A stretch of 64,000 bases of DNA from Serratia oryzae (GCF_001976145.1 NZ_MOXD01000007.1:186001-250000); one strand, 5' to 3'. Positions 1 through 10,108 are shown, counted from the stretch's first letter. A program made the numbers and translations. Notes: a model not told the origin generated them from the letters alone.

Positions 1-543
1 TGCCATTCCCATGGTCGGGTTAGCCATTGCAAGCAGGACAGAACCTAAAGCCCCCACCCAGGTGAGCGGAGCATTGCGCTGTTGATCTTCCATGGCGCGG
101 GCCAGATGGCGCTGGGTAACGTGAGAGATTTCGTGCGCCAGCACCGAAGCCAACTGGCTTTCGTTGTCGGTTTCACGGAACAGCGCCGAGTGCAGCACCA
201 CGTTACCACCGAAGAAGGCGAAGGCATTTATCTCATCGTTACGCACCAGAAAGAAGTGGAACGGCGTTTTTACCGAATAGGCGTTGGCGACCAGCCGGTT
301 ACCCAACTGGTTGATGTACTGGGTTAATAACGGATCGTTAATCAGCGGGGCGCTGGCGCGCAGCTGTCGCACGTAAAAGTCCCCCATCAACAGTTCCTGG
401 CCGATACTCAAGGTGCCGCCTGCGCTGGTCCCCATGTCTGGCAGTTGGTCCTGCGTGTCCGCATTTACCGGCACCGGCGCAGAGGCGCAAAGTGTGCCGA
501 ACAACAGTACTGCTAACGCTGTTTTGGTCAACCGGGTGGTCAT
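1..543 (-). CDS. bepA: BepA, periplasmic M48 metalloprotease/chaperone (N-terminal part)
   Basis: The first 181 codons of a minus-strand gene that runs off the left edge. The start is the ATG at 543; a signal peptide of about 27 residues (basic MTTRLTK, then a hydrophobic stretch) precedes the mature protein. The zinc-protease motif HEISH with a following TQRH lies near residue 155, as in M48 proteases. In E. coli BepA (YfgC) assists assembly of the outer-membrane LptD/BAM machinery and degrades misassembled LptD; its C-terminal TPR part would lie outside the window. The neighbour perM (yfgO) is divergent, as in E. coli. Family assignment is firm; function is taken from the family. Confidence 0.93.
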   Translation of the reverse strand, partial: MTTRLTKTALAVLLFGTLCASAPVPVNADTQDQLPDMGTSAGGTLSIGQELLMGDFYVRQLRASAPLINDPLLTQYINQLGNRLVANAYSVKTPFHFFLVRNDEINAFAFFGGNVVLHSALFRETDNESQLASVLAHEISHVTQRHLARAMEDQQRNAPLTWVGALGSVLLAMANPTMGMA

Positions 544-577
544 AGTCAGGCGTTTCCCTTAAATCAAAGTCATCAAC

Positions 578-656
578 TATACCCTAAATAATTCGAGTAG
601 CAGGAAAGCGACAAGCGCGTAGTCAATACACCTGCTACTTGAAGTATGACGGGTAT
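578..656. repeat. ERIC-type repeat, short 79-bp derivative
   Basis: Has the terminal inverted repeats shared by all ERIC copies here (TATACCCTAAATAATTCGAG at the left, ACTTGAAGTATGACGGGTAT at the right) but lacks the central core seen in the 127-bp copies. It lies between bepA and perM. Confidence 0.85.
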
Positions 657-937
657 TAAGACGTCAGCATCACGTAAGAGTTCTTCTTGCATGCCAGACT
701 CTCCAGTACAATCAGCATAAAGGTCTGTTGGCTCACAAAAAAATAACCGTTTGCGAACCGGGCGTCTGAAACGCTGCCCCCCTCTCATCATAGTCAGCCA
801 GCGCCTGCAATGAAACGTTTGCCCGACGATAATCGGGCTGAAATTGTGTTAAAACAAGTCATAATACGATGCCTGCTGGGCCGCACAGGGAAAGGCGGAA
901 GCACACTCTCATTGATGGAATTAAGGAGTAATCTCTG
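657..937. other. Gene-free gap upstream of perM
   Basis: Nothing here codes convincingly; a 72-codon minus-strand frame across 573-791 runs into the ERIC repeat and has no family resemblance. A small hairpin with arms GCCCGA and TCGGGC sits at 821-838. The end of the gap must hold the perM promoter, which I cannot place with confidence; the perM ribosome-binding site AAGGAG is at 923-928. Confidence 0.5.
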
Positions 938-2014
938 ATGTTGGAGATGTTATTACAGTGGTACCGCCGTCGTTTTACCGATCCGCAAGCCATCGCGCTG
1001 CTGGTGATCCTGGTTGGTGGGTTCTGCATTCTCTATTTTCTGCACGGTATTTTAGCCCCGCTTTTGGTGGCAATTGTCCTGGCTTATTTACTGGAGTGGC
1101 CGACCGCACGCCTGCAACGCCTGGGCTGGTCACGCAACTGGGCGGCGAGCATGGTGCTGATTGTGTTTGCTGGCATTACGTTGCTGCTGGTCTTGGTCGT
1201 TGCCCCAACGGCCTGGAAGCAGGGCATCAACCTGATGACCGATTTACCGGGCATGCTCAACCAGTTTTATAACTATGCGGCCACCTTGCCGAAGCGTTAT
1301 CCGGCGTTGGTGGATGTCGGGATCATCGACATGATGGCAGAAAACCTGCGCAGCCGGCTGTCTGGCATGGGGGAGTCGGTGGTCAAGTTTTCTCTGGCCT
1401 CGCTGGTCGGGCTGTTGACGCTGGCGATTTACCTGATTCTGGTGCCGCTGATGGTGTTTTTCCTGCTGAAAGATAAAGAGCAGATGATCAACGCGGTGCG
1501 CCGGGTGTTGCCGCGCGATCGCGGGTTGGCCGGGCAGGTGTGGAAAGAGATGAACCAGCAGATCACCAATTATATCCGTGGCAAAGTGCTGGAGATGGTG
1601 ATCGTTGGCGTAACCACCTATCTGGTGTTCTTCATTCTGGATATGCGCTACTCGCTGCTGTTGGCGGTGCTGGTCGGCTTCTCGGTGTTGATCCCTTATA
1701 TTGGCGCAGTGCTGGTGACGATCCCGGTCGTGGTGGTGGCGATGTTCCAGTGGGGCATCGGTGCCGATTTCTGGACTCTGGTTATCGCTTATCTGGTGGT
1801 TCAGGCGCTGGACGGCAACCTGCTGGTGCCGATTCTATTCTCTGAGGCGGTCAACCTGCACCCGCTGGTGATTATTCTCTCGGTGATCATCTTTGGCGGC
1901 CTGTGGGGCTTTTGGGGCGTGTTCTTTGCCATTCCGCTGGCGACGCTGGTGAAAGCGGTGATTCGTGCCTGGCCGGATGACATGCTGGTGGATGCGGGGA
2001 AAGAAGTGCAGTAA
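938..2014 (+). CDS. perM: PerM family (AI-2E transporter-like) inner-membrane permease
   Basis: 358 residues, the usual length of this family, with about seven or eight hydrophobic segments: a pair near residues 19-45, one near 65-90, a cluster near 150-180, and four near the C-terminus, with the family-typical sequence around DGNLLVPILF. ATG at 938 is preceded by AAGGAG with nine-base spacing. In the family (PF01594) members are proposed exporters of small molecules or ions; the substrate of PerM/YfgO itself is not established. Position next to bepA matches E. coli. Confidence 0.9.
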   Translation: MLEMLLQWYRRRFTDPQAIALLVILVGGFCILYFLHGILAPLLVAIVLAYLLEWPTARLQRLGWSRNWAASMVLIVFAGITLLLVLVVAPTAWKQGINLMTDLPGMLNQFYNYAATLPKRYPALVDVGIIDMMAENLRSRLSGMGESVVKFSLASLVGLLTLAIYLILVPLMVFFLLKDKEQMINAVRRVLPRDRGLAGQVWKEMNQQITNYIRGKVLEMVIVGVTTYLVFFILDMRYSLLLAVLVGFSVLIPYIGAVLVTIPVVVVAMFQWGIGADFWTLVIAYLVVQALDGNLLVPILFSEAVNLHPLVIILSVIIFGGLWGFWGVFFAIPLATLVKAVIRAWPDDMLVDAGKEVQ

Positions 2015-2027
2015 GGCCAGAAAAACA

Positions 2028-2050
2028 AAGCGCAGCGGGGAGCTGCGCTT
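2028..2050 (-). terminator. Intrinsic terminator between perM and bcp
   Basis: Perfect 9-bp stem AAGCGCAGC / GCTGCGCTT with a 5-base loop. On the minus strand it is followed by a T-rich run (complement of AAAAACAAA), so it best terminates bcp; it may also stop perM transcripts. Confidence 0.8.
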
Positions 2051-2066
2051 AGGTGTTAATCTGTGA

Positions 2067-2531
2067 TTACTGCTTCAGGTAATTCAAAACGATGTCGTGA
2101 TGATTGGTGGTTTTGAAATCATCAAACACTTTTTCAACCTTGCCGTTGGCATCGATCAGGAAGCTGATGCGGTGGATGCCGTCATAGGTTTTCCCCATGA
2201 AGGTTTTTTCACCCCAGACGCCAAACTGCTGTGCTACCTCATGATTCTCGTCAGATAACAACGTGAAGTTGAGCAGCTCTTTCTCGGCAAAACGTGACAG
2301 TTTCTCCGGTTTATCGGTGCTGATGCCCAGCACTTCGACACCGGCTTTTTTCAATTCATCCATATTATCCCGCAGGCCACAGGCTTGCACAGTACAGCCT
2401 GGTGTCATGGCTTTAGGATAAAAGTAAACAAGAACTCGCTGTCCCTGGAAGTCGGCCAAATGAATTTCCTCGCCATCCTGGTCGAGTAAACTAAATTTTG
2501 GCGCTGTATCACCGGCTTTCAATGGGCTCAT
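2067..2531 (-). CDS. bcp: Bcp, thioredoxin-dependent thiol peroxidase
   Basis: 154 residues of the atypical 2-Cys/BCP peroxiredoxin family. The peroxidatic cysteine is in TPGCTVQAC (about residue 45) and the resolving cysteine follows five residues later, the BCP arrangement. It reduces peroxides in the cytoplasm using thioredoxin. The ATG at 2531 is preferred over an in-frame GTG at 2534: GGAGAG precedes it at good spacing and it matches the length of the E. coli protein. It begins two bases after the gcvR stop (TAGTGATG), so the two genes are an operon and probably translationally coupled. Confidence 0.95.
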   Translation of the reverse strand: MSPLKAGDTAPKFSLLDQDGEEIHLADFQGQRVLVYFYPKAMTPGCTVQACGLRDNMDELKKAGVEVLGISTDKPEKLSRFAEKELLNFTLLSDENHEVAQQFGVWGEKTFMGKTYDGIHRISFLIDANGKVEKVFDDFKTTNHHDIVLNYLKQ

Positions 2532-2533
2532 CA

Positions 2534-3121
2534 CTACTCTCCATCTTTCTCATCATGCTGTGGATAGTTCACAACGCTAATACTGCCTTGCGCATTCAAT
2601 TCTGTACATAGGCGATGAAAGGCTTGTTCGATATTTGAGGCATCCTGGCTGCCGGGGCTGTGGGCAGTGATCTGGATATATAGCTGGGGCGGCAGATCGC
2701 CCTCTGCGGGTTGAGTACGTGACACCAGCTCGGCGATGTTCATCTGGCTGGCGTCAAACAGAGCGGTAAAACGTTCAATGATGTGCGGGGAGTCCTTCAC
2801 CTCCACCTGCACCCACACCGCGGCCGGCATCGGGGGCCTTTCGTGCGAGTTTGTGCGTTTCATCACAATCAGCAAATCCAGCTCCGCACCTTTTTGCGGC
2901 AAAGTAGATTCGATCAGGGTAATCGCGTTCCAACTGCCGGAAAGCAACATGATGAAGGTAAATTCTTCACCCAATATGGCCAGACGGCTATCTTCGATAT
3001 TGCACCCGCAACTGCTGACGTGGCGGGTGATGGTGTTGACGATCCCGGGGCGATCGGCGCCCAGTGCGGTAATCACGAGATAGTGTTCATCTGGCTTAGG
3101 CAAAATGGAGCTTCCTGTCAT
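2534..3121 (-). CDS. gcvR: GcvR, glycine cleavage system repressor
   Basis: 195 residues with two ACT domains: the first begins at HYLVITALGADRPGIVN (about residues 13-90), the second near VEVKDSPHIIERF (about 100-185). GcvR binds GcvA and glycine and represses the gcvTHP operon in E. coli. The frame stays open upstream to 3295, but the start at 3121 (MTGSSILP...) gives the E. coli-like N-terminus and length, and the upstream codons overlap the dapA leader. First gene of a gcvR-bcp unit, divergent from dapA. Confidence 0.93.
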   Translation of the reverse strand: MTGSSILPKPDEHYLVITALGADRPGIVNTITRHVSSCGCNIEDSRLAILGEEFTFIMLLSGSWNAITLIESTLPQKGAELDLLIVMKRTNSHERPPMPAAVWVQVEVKDSPHIIERFTALFDASQMNIAELVSRTQPAEGDLPPQLYIQITAHSPGSQDASNIEQAFHRLCTELNAQGSISVVNYPQHDEKDGE

Positions 3122-3130
3122 GCTCAATGG

Positions 3131-3146
3131 GTTTACCATGGTAAAC
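3131..3146. promoter_or_regulatory. Perfect 16-bp palindrome in the gcvR-dapA divergent gap
   Basis: GTTTACCATGGTAAAC reads the same on both strands and lies 10 bp upstream of the gcvR start, inside the 127-bp divergent promoter region of gcvR and dapA. It could be an operator, or a hairpin in the gcvR leader; I do not recognise the cognate factor. Confidence 0.45.
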
Positions 3147-3248
3147 ATAAAAAAAACCGCCTGCCAAGCGCTTACAACACGTTGTTTGCTTGCTTTTGGA
3201 TAGGTGTCAAAAGTACCATGAGTCACTTGTTTGTGGAGGGGATGGCCA

Positions 3249-4130
3249 ATGTTTACGGGAAGTATTGTTGCACTGGTAACGCCGATGGACGCCAAAGGCG
3301 CTGTTGATCGTGCGAGCCTAAAAAAACTGATTGATTATCATGTAGCCAGTGGGACTGCGGCGATTGTTTCCGTTGGGACCACCGGTGAGTCCGCCACGTT
3401 GGCTCACGATGAGCACGTTGACGTGGTGCTGCAGACGCTGGAGCTGGCCGCAGGCCGCATTCCGGTGATTGCCGGAACCGGCGCGAACTCAACCAGCGAA
3501 GCGATCTCGCTCACGCGGCATTTCAGCAATACCGGTGTCGTTGGCTGTCTGTCGGTCACGCCTTACTATAACCGGCCAACGCAGGAAGGGCTGTATCAGC
3601 ACTTTAAAGCGATTGCCGAAAGCACCGACCTGCCACAGATCCTGTATAACGTGCCTTCACGCACCGGTTGTGACATGCTGCCGCCGACGATCGCGCGTTT
3701 AGCCAAAATTAAGAATATTGTTGCCGTTAAAGAGGCAACAGGGAACTTAAGTCGTGTAAGTCAGATCCAAGTGCTGGTTGATGATGAAAACTTCACTCTG
3801 CTGAGCGGCGATGACGCCAGCGGCCTGGATTTCATGCAACTGGGTGGCAAAGGGGTGATTTCCGTAACGGCCAACGTGGCTGCGCGTGAAATGGTAGAAC
3901 TTTGCCGTCTTGCGGCCCAAGGCAACTTTGCCGAAGCTCGCCGCTTGAATCAGCGCTTGATGCCGTTGCATCAGGATTTATTTGTAGAACCCAACCCAAT
4001 TCCGGTGAAATGGGCCTGTAGGGCATTGGGATTGATGGCAACCGATACGATGCGTCTGCCTATGACGCCGTTAACCGACGCTGCCCGCCCTGTGGTGGAG
4101 CGTGCGTTGAAAAGCGCCGGTTTGCTGTAA
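3249..4130 (+). CDS. dapA: DapA, 4-hydroxy-tetrahydrodipicolinate synthase
   Basis: 293 residues. Condenses pyruvate with aspartate semialdehyde, the first committed step of the lysine/diaminopimelate branch. The family signatures are present: [12 protein letters not shown], the catalytic tyrosine in VTPYYNRP, and the Schiff-base lysine in VAVKEATGN (about residue 162). The ATG at 3249, preceded by GGAGGGG, gives the E. coli N-terminus ([12 protein letters not shown]); an upstream in-frame TTG at 3231 is unlikely. The next gene is bamC 16 bp downstream, the conserved dapA-bamC pair. dapE of the same pathway lies at 11-12 kb. Confidence 0.97.
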   Translation: MFTGSIVALVTPMDAKGAVDRASLKKLIDYHVASGTAAIVSVGTTGESATLAHDEHVDVVLQTLELAAGRIPVIAGTGANSTSEAISLTRHFSNTGVVGCLSVTPYYNRPTQEGLYQHFKAIAESTDLPQILYNVPSRTGCDMLPPTIARLAKIKNIVAVKEATGNLSRVSQIQVLVDDENFTLLSGDDASGLDFMQLGGKGVISVTANVAAREMVELCRLAAQGNFAEARRLNQRLMPLHQDLFVEPNPIPVKWACRALGLMATDTMRLPMTPLTDAARPVVERALKSAGLL

Positions 4131-4146
4131 CTCTTAGGGAGATTTG

Positions 4147-5199
4147 ATGGCTTATTCATTGCAAAAGTCGACGGTAGCAACAGTCGTGGGGTTAGCGCTG
4201 GTCATGGCGCTGTCGGCATGTTCTTCCGATCAACGTTACAAACGCCAGGTGAGCGGCGATGAGTCCTATCTCGACGCTGCACCACTCAAGCCGCTGAGCG
4301 CGCCTGCGGGTATCACTCTGCCAGCGTCAGCCGGTAATTTTGATGTTGCGGCCAGTACGCAAAAAGGCCCTGTCGGCAAGCAACTGGATATCCGGCCTCC
4401 GTCACAGCCATTGGCCCTGCTGAGCGGCTCCCGTAGCCAGAACAGCGGGAACAGCGGCACATTGCTGCTGGAAAACAGCCCACAGAACCAGAACCTGTGG
4501 CCACGCATCGTCAGCCTGCTGCAGGCGAAAAACATGCCAATCGCTTCTCAGGAGGAAGCCAGCCAGACTCTGACCACCGACTGGGTGAAGTGGAACCGTC
4601 TGGATGAAGACAACCAGTACGAAGGCCGTTACCAGGTCAGCCTGCAGAAGCAGGGTTACCAGCAGGCGCTGGTGGTGAAAACGCTAGGGTTGCGCCAACA
4701 GGGTAAAACCGATGAGGTGACCGATCCTTCCGAGATTCAGCGCTATAACAGCATGATGATGAACACCATCGCCGAAGGCCTGGATAAGCAGGATAACCTG
4801 ACGAGCAACCGTGCGGCCAGCCGTACCGGCGCGCTGGACGTGCAGAGTGGCGCGGACGATGTGGGGTTACCGGTGCTGATCGTACGTGCGCCGTACGCCA
4901 CCGTGTGGGATCGCTTACCTGCGGCCTTGGCAAAACTGGGGATGAAAGTGGGCGACCGCAGCCGTCCGCAGGGCACCGTTGCCGTGACCTACAAATCCTT
5001 GAGCAGCAGCGATTGGAGTGCGTTAGGGGTGAAAGATCCTGAGCTGAATTCAGGGGATTACAAACTGCAGGTCGGTGATTTGAACAACCGTACCAGCCTG
5101 CAATTTATCGATTCCAAAGGGAAACCGTTGTCTCAGGCGCAGAATGATGCCCTGGTGGCCGCGTTCCAGGCCGCTTTCAGCCAAACCAGCGTTAAATAA
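4147..5199 (+). CDS. bamC: BamC (NlpB), outer-membrane assembly lipoprotein
   Basis: 350 residues. A signal peptide ends in the lipobox LSAC with the lipidated Cys near residue 24, followed by an extended unstructured stretch (the part that contacts BamD in E. coli) and two helix-grip domains. A subunit of the BAM complex, which inserts beta-barrel proteins into the outer membrane. The ATG at 4147 is chosen over the adjacent TTG at 4144; GGGAG lies just upstream. Co-transcribed with dapA and followed by a strong terminator. Confidence 0.95.
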   Translation: MAYSLQKSTVATVVGLALVMALSACSSDQRYKRQVSGDESYLDAAPLKPLSAPAGITLPASAGNFDVAASTQKGPVGKQLDIRPPSQPLALLSGSRSQNSGNSGTLLLENSPQNQNLWPRIVSLLQAKNMPIASQEEASQTLTTDWVKWNRLDEDNQYEGRYQVSLQKQGYQQALVVKTLGLRQQGKTDEVTDPSEIQRYNSMMMNTIAEGLDKQDNLTSNRAASRTGALDVQSGADDVGLPVLIVRAPYATVWDRLPAALAKLGMKVGDRSRPQGTVAVTYKSLSSSDWSALGVKDPELNSGDYKLQVGDLNNRTSLQFIDSKGKPLSQAQNDALVAAFQAAFSQTSVK

Positions 5200-5204
5200 T
5201 CACG

Positions 5205-5226
5205 AAAGGGGCTACGGCCCCTTTTT
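5205..5226 (+). terminator. Intrinsic terminator after bamC
   Basis: Stem AAAGGGGC / GCCCCTTT with a short TAC-type loop, running directly into a T-rich tail (CTTTTTGTTTTTG). Confidence 0.88.
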
Positions 5227-5238
5227 GTTTTTGCAGAA

Positions 5239-5254
5239 ACGGTATCGTTTGCGT
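5239..5254 (-). promoter_or_regulatory. Probable PurR operator upstream of purC
   Basis: Read on the minus strand the site is ACGCAAACGATACCGT. The first nine bases are identical to the PurR consensus (ACGCAAACGTTTGCGT); the second half is degenerate. It lies 110 bp before purC, which is PurR-controlled in E. coli. The match is seen; the regulation is inferred. Confidence 0.65.
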
Positions 5255-5363
5255 CCGGGGTTTGGCACAATAGTTACCAGCAAATCAACGAATTTATTAG
5301 GTCAATTCTATACCCGGTAGGTTGTCGGCAGCCGGAAGGTATAACCTCATTGGAGTAAGTAAG

Positions 5364-6077
5364 ATGCAAAAGCTAGCTGAGTTGTATCGCGGAAAGGCGA
5401 AAACCGTCTACACCACCGAAAATCCAGATCTGCTGGTGTTGGAATTCCGTAACGATACGTCAGCACTGGATGGTCAGCGCATTGAGCAGTTCGATCGCAA
5501 AGGGATGGTGAACAACAAATTCAACCATTTCATCATGAGCAAACTGGAAGAAGCCGGTATCCCAACGCAGATGGAACGCCTGCTGTCAGACACCGAAGTG
5601 CTGGTGAAGAAGCTGGATATGGTGCCGGTTGAATGTGTGATCCGCAACCGCGCCGCCGGATCTTTGGTGAAACGCTTAGGGATTGAAGAAGGTTTGCCGC
5701 TGAATCCACCGCTGTTTGATCTGTTCCTGAAGAACGATGCAATGCACGATCCGATGGTCAACGAATCCTACTGCGAAACCTTCGGTTGGGTGAGCAAAGC
5801 GCATCTGGCACGCATGCGCGAGCTGAGCTATAAGGCCAATGAGGTGCTGAGCAAACTGTTTGATGACGCCGGTTTGATCCTGGTGGACTTCAAGCTGGAG
5901 TTCGGGCTGTTTAAGGGGGAAGTGGTGCTGGGGGATGAATTCTCGCCAGACGGTAGCCGCCTGTGGGACAAGAATACCCTGGATAAAATGGACAAAGATC
6001 GTTTCCGTCAGAGCCTGGGTGGCCTGATCGAAGCCTATGAAGAAGTTGCCCACCGCATCGGTGTGAAGCTCGACTAA
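5364..6077 (+). CDS. purC: PurC, SAICAR synthetase
   Basis: 237 residues, identical in length to the E. coli enzyme and starting [18 protein letters not shown]. It ligates aspartate to CAIR using ATP in de novo purine synthesis. SAICAR synthetase signatures are present ([27 protein letters not shown]). The ATG at 5364 follows GGAG with eight-base spacing; the frame is open further upstream to 5322 but without family similarity. Monocistronic: terminators flank it on both sides and a PurR-like box lies upstream. Confidence 0.97.
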   Translation: MQKLAELYRGKAKTVYTTENPDLLVLEFRNDTSALDGQRIEQFDRKGMVNNKFNHFIMSKLEEAGIPTQMERLLSDTEVLVKKLDMVPVECVIRNRAAGSLVKRLGIEEGLPLNPPLFDLFLKNDAMHDPMVNESYCETFGWVSKAHLARMRELSYKANEVLSKLFDDAGLILVDFKLEFGLFKGEVVLGDEFSPDGSRLWDKNTLDKMDKDRFRQSLGGLIEAYEEVAHRIGVKLD

Positions 6078-6102
6078 GCACATTCCCGCCATATTGTTCA
6101 AC

Positions 6103-6129
6103 ACGGGGCATTTCTGCGGAATGCCCCGT
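6103..6129 (+). terminator. Intrinsic terminator after purC
   Basis: Near-perfect stem ACGGGGCATT / AATGCCCCGT around a short loop, followed by TCTATTTTGC. Confidence 0.8.
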
Positions 6130-6231
6130 TCTATTTTGCTTTCCAGAAAATTACTGCATTCCCCATGCCGCTAACCCTTTATAATCATCTCTATACCCAC
6201 GGGGATTCACTATTTATTCTGGAGTTTAACT

Positions 6232-7095
6232 ATGCGTTGGCAAGGGCGTCGGGAAAGTGACAATGTTGAAGATCGTCGTGGGCAATCTTCCGGCCTGGGC
6301 GGCGGCGGTTTTCGCCCGCCGATTGGCGGCAAGGGCGGCCTGATCATTCTGGTGGTGGTGCTGGTTGCCGGTTACTACGGTGTGGATCTGACGCCGTTGC
6401 TCAATGGCGGCGAGATAGCGCCGCAAACGCAGCAGCAAAGCGCCAGAATCAGCCCGAAAGACGATGAGTTGGCCAAGTTCACCTCGGTGGTGCTGGCTTC
6501 CACCGAGGACACCTGGCAGGAAATCTTCCAGCAGACCGGCAAACGCTATCAGGATCCGAAACTGGTGATGTATCGCGGTGCCACGCGTACCGGCTGCGGA
6601 ACTGGCCAAGCGGTGATGGGGCCGTTCTACTGCCCGGCGGATAGCACCGTATATATCGATTTATCCTTTTATCAGGATATGAAGACCAAGCTGGGCGCTG
6701 GCGGTGATTTTGCACAGGCTTATGTCGTGGCCCATGAGATTGGGCACCATGTGCAGAACCTGCTGGGGATCGAGCGGAAAGTTCGCCAGATGCAGCAGGG
6801 CGCTAGCCAGGTAGACGTCAACCGCCTTTCGGTGAAAATGGAATTGCAGGCAGACTGCTTTGCTGGCGTCTGGGGGCACTATGCGCAACGGCAGAACATG
6901 CTGGAAGCCGGTGATTTGCAGCAGGCGCTGAACGCGGCACAGGCGATTGGTGACGATCGCCTGCAGCAGCAGAGCCAGGGGCGGGTGGTGCCAGACAGCT
7001 TTACGCACGGCACTTCGCAGCAGCGTTATACCTGGTTCAAGCAAGGGTTCGACAGCGGCGATCCTAATAAGTGTAATACCTTCGCTTCCCGTTGA
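6232..7095 (+). CDS. ypfJ: YpfJ, predicted neutral zinc metallopeptidase of the membrane
   Basis: 287 residues. A glycine-rich cytoplasmic N-terminus ([16 protein letters not shown]) is followed by one membrane segment (about residues 37-55) and a PF04228-type domain with the zinc motif HEIGHH near residue 169. This topology puts the protease domain in the periplasm. The ATG at 6232 follows GGAG. The substrate is unknown in any organism to my knowledge. Directly followed by tmcA, as in E. coli. Confidence 0.92.
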   Translation: MRWQGRRESDNVEDRRGQSSGLGGGGFRPPIGGKGGLIILVVVLVAGYYGVDLTPLLNGGEIAPQTQQQSARISPKDDELAKFTSVVLASTEDTWQEIFQQTGKRYQDPKLVMYRGATRTGCGTGQAVMGPFYCPADSTVYIDLSFYQDMKTKLGAGGDFAQAYVVAHEIGHHVQNLLGIERKVRQMQQGASQVDVNRLSVKMELQADCFAGVWGHYAQRQNMLEAGDLQQALNAAQAIGDDRLQQQSQGRVVPDSFTHGTSQQRYTWFKQGFDSGDPNKCNTFASR

Positions 7096-7151
7096 TTCAA
7101 TTCTGTGCCGGTGTTTCCACATCGGCGCTTTTCCTGCAAGCGTGGCTTCTG

Positions 7152-9167
7152 ATGTTACAGGCAATGCAACAACTCATGCAGCGGCAAGGTATCCGCCGTT
7201 TGCTGGTTCTTAGCGGTGAACCGCAATGGTGCCGTACTCAGGCTCAGCAACTGGCTGCACAACTGCCGGGGGATTGGCCGTGGATCGGCAATGCGGCTCC
7301 TGCCGATGATGCCCGGTCTCTAAGCAGCAGTGCGGTGAGAACGCTGCTCGGGCAGGAGCGCCTGCACGCCGTTTTTGATGCCACACAGGGGTTGGACGTA
7401 GAAGCCTTGGCCCAGCTCTGCGGCACGCTGCGTGCCGGTAGCTGGTTGCTGCTGCTGGTTCCCGCCTGGCCGCTGTGGGAACAACAGCCGGATAGCGACA
7501 GCCTGCGCTGGAGCGACTGCCCGCAGCCGATCGCCACCCCCCATTTCATCGCTCATTTGCAGCAACAGCTTGCGGCAGACAGTGAGGTGACGCTGTGGCG
7601 GCAAGGCGAACCTTTGTGTTTGGCCCCATTGCCGGAGCGTGTGGATTGGCAACCGCCGCAGGGGTTACCTAGCGCCGAGCAGCAAGCCATTCTGGCGCGT
7701 TTGCTGGTGGCAGAAAGCGGCGTCTGGGTGCTGACCGCGGCGCGTGGCCGCGGCAAATCCACCTTGGCTGGGATGCTGGTGGCTGCCAGCCCGCTGACCT
7801 GCTGGATCACCGGGCCAAGCCGAGCGGCAACCGAGGTCGCCAGCGAGTGGGCGGGTGGCAAAGCGCAGTTCTGGGCACCGGACGCACTGCTGCAATATTG
7901 TACGGAGCACGGCATTGGTGACGCTGGCTGGCTACTGGTGGATGAGGCGGCGGCAATTCCCGGCCCGTTGTTACAACAGCTGATTAGCCACTTCCCGCGC
8001 GTATTACTGACCACCACGGTGCAGGGCTACGAAGGCACAGGGCGCGGATTTTTGCTTAAATTCTGTGCCGCATTACCACAGTGGCAGCCGTTGAGTTTGC
8101 AGCAACCCATCCGCTGGGCAGAGGGTGATGCCCTGGAGCGCATCATCGATAACGCCCTGTTGTTTAACGAGGAACCGGCGTGGGCAGTGGCCCGGCAAGA
8201 TCTGAGTATCAACCCGCTTGAACAAGCTGCGCTGTGTGCCGATCCGCTTCAACTGAGGCGTTTCTACGCATTGCTTTGCAGCGCTCACTACCGCACTTCC
8301 CCACTGGATCTGCGCCGCCTGATGGATGCACCGGGTATGCACTTCAGCGCCGCGTCGCTGGCGGATGAGATTGTGGGGGCGCTGTGGCTGGTGGATGAAG
8401 GGGGCCTGAGCGCTGCACTGGCGCATGAGGTCTGGGCGGGCCGCAGAAGGCCGCGTGGCAACCTGGTGGCGCAATCTTTGGCGGCACACGGCGGCCAGTG
8501 GTGGGCGCCAACGCTGCGTTCGCGTCGCATTTCCCGCATTGCGGTGCTGGCGGAGCTGCGCCAGCAGGGGATCGCCAAGCGGCTCATCGAACAGCAAAAA
8601 CAGCGCTCACAGGGGCTGGATTTTCTTTCCGTCAGTTTTGGTTATACCGAGCCGCTGTGGCGTTTCTGGCAATCCTGCGGTTTTACCCTGGTGCGTGTTG
8701 GCAGTAAACCGGAAGCCAGCAGCGGTTGTTATAGCGCCATGGCGCTGTTGCCTCTGAGTGAGCAGGGGGAGGCGTTGTGCCATGCGGCGCATAAGCGTTT
8801 GGCCCGCGACTGGCGTTGGTTACAACAGCGTATCGATCTGCCGCCAGCGTTGGTTGCCGATGATAGCGATCCGCTGTTGAACGAAGAAGATTGGCGTGAG
8901 TTGGCTGGCTTTGCCTTTGCCCACCGCCCGCTGGAAGCCAGCCTTGGGGCACTGCAACGCCTGTTGTTGACCACCGCCTGGCCCATGGCCGCCTTGCGCA
9001 GCCATTTGCAACAGCAGCAGAGCATGGTGCAATGTGCGGCTGAATACGGTTTGAGTGGCCAGAAAGCGCTGTTACGCCAATGGCGACAAGAGGTAGCGCA
9101 GGCGCTTGAGCACTGGGATAGCCAACGTTGCCACCATTGGCAGCGCTGGTCGCGGTCATTGCAATAA
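7152..9167 (+). CDS. tmcA: TmcA, tRNA(Met) elongator wobble cytidine acetyltransferase
   Basis: Makes N4-acetylcytidine at C34 of elongator tRNA-Met using ATP (or GTP) and acetyl-CoA. Domains in order: an N-terminal DUF1726-type region, a RecD-like helicase module with Walker [12 protein letters not shown] (about residues 195-205) and a DEAA Walker B ([12 protein letters not shown]), then a GNAT domain with acetyl-CoA loop [12 protein letters not shown], and a C-terminal tRNA-binding tail. The open frame begins at a TTG at 7092, but the ATG at 7152 gives 671 residues, the exact E. coli length; its ribosome-binding site is weak, so translation may be coupled to ypfJ, whose stop is 57 bp earlier. 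Confidence 0.93.
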   Translation: MLQAMQQLMQRQGIRRLLVLSGEPQWCRTQAQQLAAQLPGDWPWIGNAAPADDARSLSSSAVRTLLGQERLHAVFDATQGLDVEALAQLCGTLRAGSWLLLLVPAWPLWEQQPDSDSLRWSDCPQPIATPHFIAHLQQQLAADSEVTLWRQGEPLCLAPLPERVDWQPPQGLPSAEQQAILARLLVAESGVWVLTAARGRGKSTLAGMLVAASPLTCWITGPSRAATEVASEWAGGKAQFWAPDALLQYCTEHGIGDAGWLLVDEAAAIPGPLLQQLISHFPRVLLTTTVQGYEGTGRGFLLKFCAALPQWQPLSLQQPIRWAEGDALERIIDNALLFNEEPAWAVARQDLSINPLEQAALCADPLQLRRFYALLCSAHYRTSPLDLRRLMDAPGMHFSAASLADEIVGALWLVDEGGLSAALAHEVWAGRRRPRGNLVAQSLAAHGGQWWAPTLRSRRISRIAVLAELRQQGIAKRLIEQQKQRSQGLDFLSVSFGYTEPLWRFWQSCGFTLVRVGSKPEASSGCYSAMALLPLSEQGEALCHAAHKRLARDWRWLQQRIDLPPALVADDSDPLLNEEDWRELAGFAFAHRPLEASLGALQRLLLTTAWPMAALRSHLQQQQSMVQCAAEYGLSGQKALLRQWRQEVAQALEHWDSQRCHHWQRWSRSLQ

Positions 9168-9217
9168 ATGGAAAGAGTTGTTCAATAAAACCCGATTTTC
9201 ACGACATCCCAGCGGTG

Positions 9218-9344
9218 TATACACTAAATAATTCGAGTTGCGTGTAGGCGGCAAGTTCGAGAGTCGCCAGGAGCATAGATAACTATGTGACTGGTGCGAA
9301 CGGACGCAGCCAACACCCATGCAACTTGAAGTATGACGTGTATA
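9218..9344. repeat. ERIC repeat, full-length 127 bp
   Basis: Exactly 127 bp with terminal inverted repeats and a recognisable ERIC core (GTCGCCAGGAGCATAG...CTATGTGACTGGTGCGA). Lies between tmcA and ypfH. Accidental open frames inside it are not genes. Confidence 0.93.
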
Positions 9345-9387
9345 TAGTTATCGCAGTTCGGCTTGCTATTTAACCTGAGGAGTCCCC

Positions 9388-10077
9388 ATGAAACATGAAC
9401 ATTTTGTTGTGCAAAGCCCGGCGACACCGGCCGAGCAGTTGATCCTGCTGTTTCATGGCGTGGGCGATAACCCGGTAGCGATGGGTGAGATTGGCAGCTA
9501 CTTCGCCAAAGACTTCCCGCAGGCGCTGGTGGTAAGCATCGGCGGGCCGTTCGCTTTCGGCCGGGGTAATGGCCGCCAGTGGTTCTCGGTGCAAGGGGTG
9601 ACGGAAGCTAACCGTGCTGAGCGCATTGCGGAAGTGATGCCAACGTTTGTCGAAACCGTGCGCTACTGGCAGCAGCAAAGCGGTGTGGGCTATGCGGGAA
9701 CGGCGTTGGTCGGTTTCTCGCAAGGTTCCATCATGGCGCTAGAAGGGTTGAAAGCAGAACCTAAGCTGGCGGGGCGCGTGGTGGCCTTCAGCGGCCGTTT
9801 TGCTCACTTGCCGGAGACCGGCTTTGGCGAAAGCGTAGTGCACCTGATCCACGGTGAGGACGATGCCGTTATTGCGGTGGAACATGCGCGTGCGGCGGCG
9901 GCACGGTTGCAGGCCGTTGGCTGTGATTTTACGTTGGACGTGGAACAGGGCGTCGGGCATGCCATCAATCAAGGCATGATGAACCTGGCGCTGGAACGTT
10001 TGCATTACTATGTCCCACAGCGCTATTGGGAAGAGGCAATGTTTGGTAAACGCGGGGATTTGATCGCGTTTAAATAA
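9388..10077 (+). CDS. ypfH: YpfH, alpha/beta-hydrolase esterase
   Basis: 229 residues of the carboxylesterase/phospholipase family. The nucleophile elbow is GFSQGS (about residue 111), the likely catalytic Asp is in IHGEDDAVI and the His in GVGHAIN. E. coli YpfH has carboxylesterase activity on short acyl esters; the physiological substrate is unknown. The ATG at 9388 follows GAGGAG. Upstream lies an ERIC element, downstream a terminator shared with the convergent ypfN. Confidence 0.93.
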   Translation: MKHEHFVVQSPATPAEQLILLFHGVGDNPVAMGEIGSYFAKDFPQALVVSIGGPFAFGRGNGRQWFSVQGVTEANRAERIAEVMPTFVETVRYWQQQSGVGYAGTALVGFSQGSIMALEGLKAEPKLAGRVVAFSGRFAHLPETGFGESVVHLIHGEDDAVIAVEHARAAAARLQAVGCDFTLDVEQGVGHAINQGMMNLALERLHYYVPQRYWEEAMFGKRGDLIAFK

Positions 10078-10080
10078 ACT

Positions 10081-10106
10081 TCAGGGCGCCAAATAGAACG
10101 CCCTGA
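10081..10106. terminator. Hairpin between convergent ypfH and ypfN
   Basis: Perfect 8-bp arms TCAGGGCG / CGCCCTGA with a 10-base loop, three bases past the ypfH stop and two bases short of the ypfN stop. A T-rich stretch follows on the plus strand, so it may serve both genes. Confidence 0.72.
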
Positions 10107-10108
10107 TA

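Noticed and set aside
573-791. 72-codon frame between bepA and perM
   Set aside because: Overlaps an ERIC end and shows no protein-like pattern or family similarity.
9224-9427. Open frame spanning the ERIC element upstream of ypfH
   Set aside because: Almost entirely repeat sequence; other ERIC copies give similar accidental frames.
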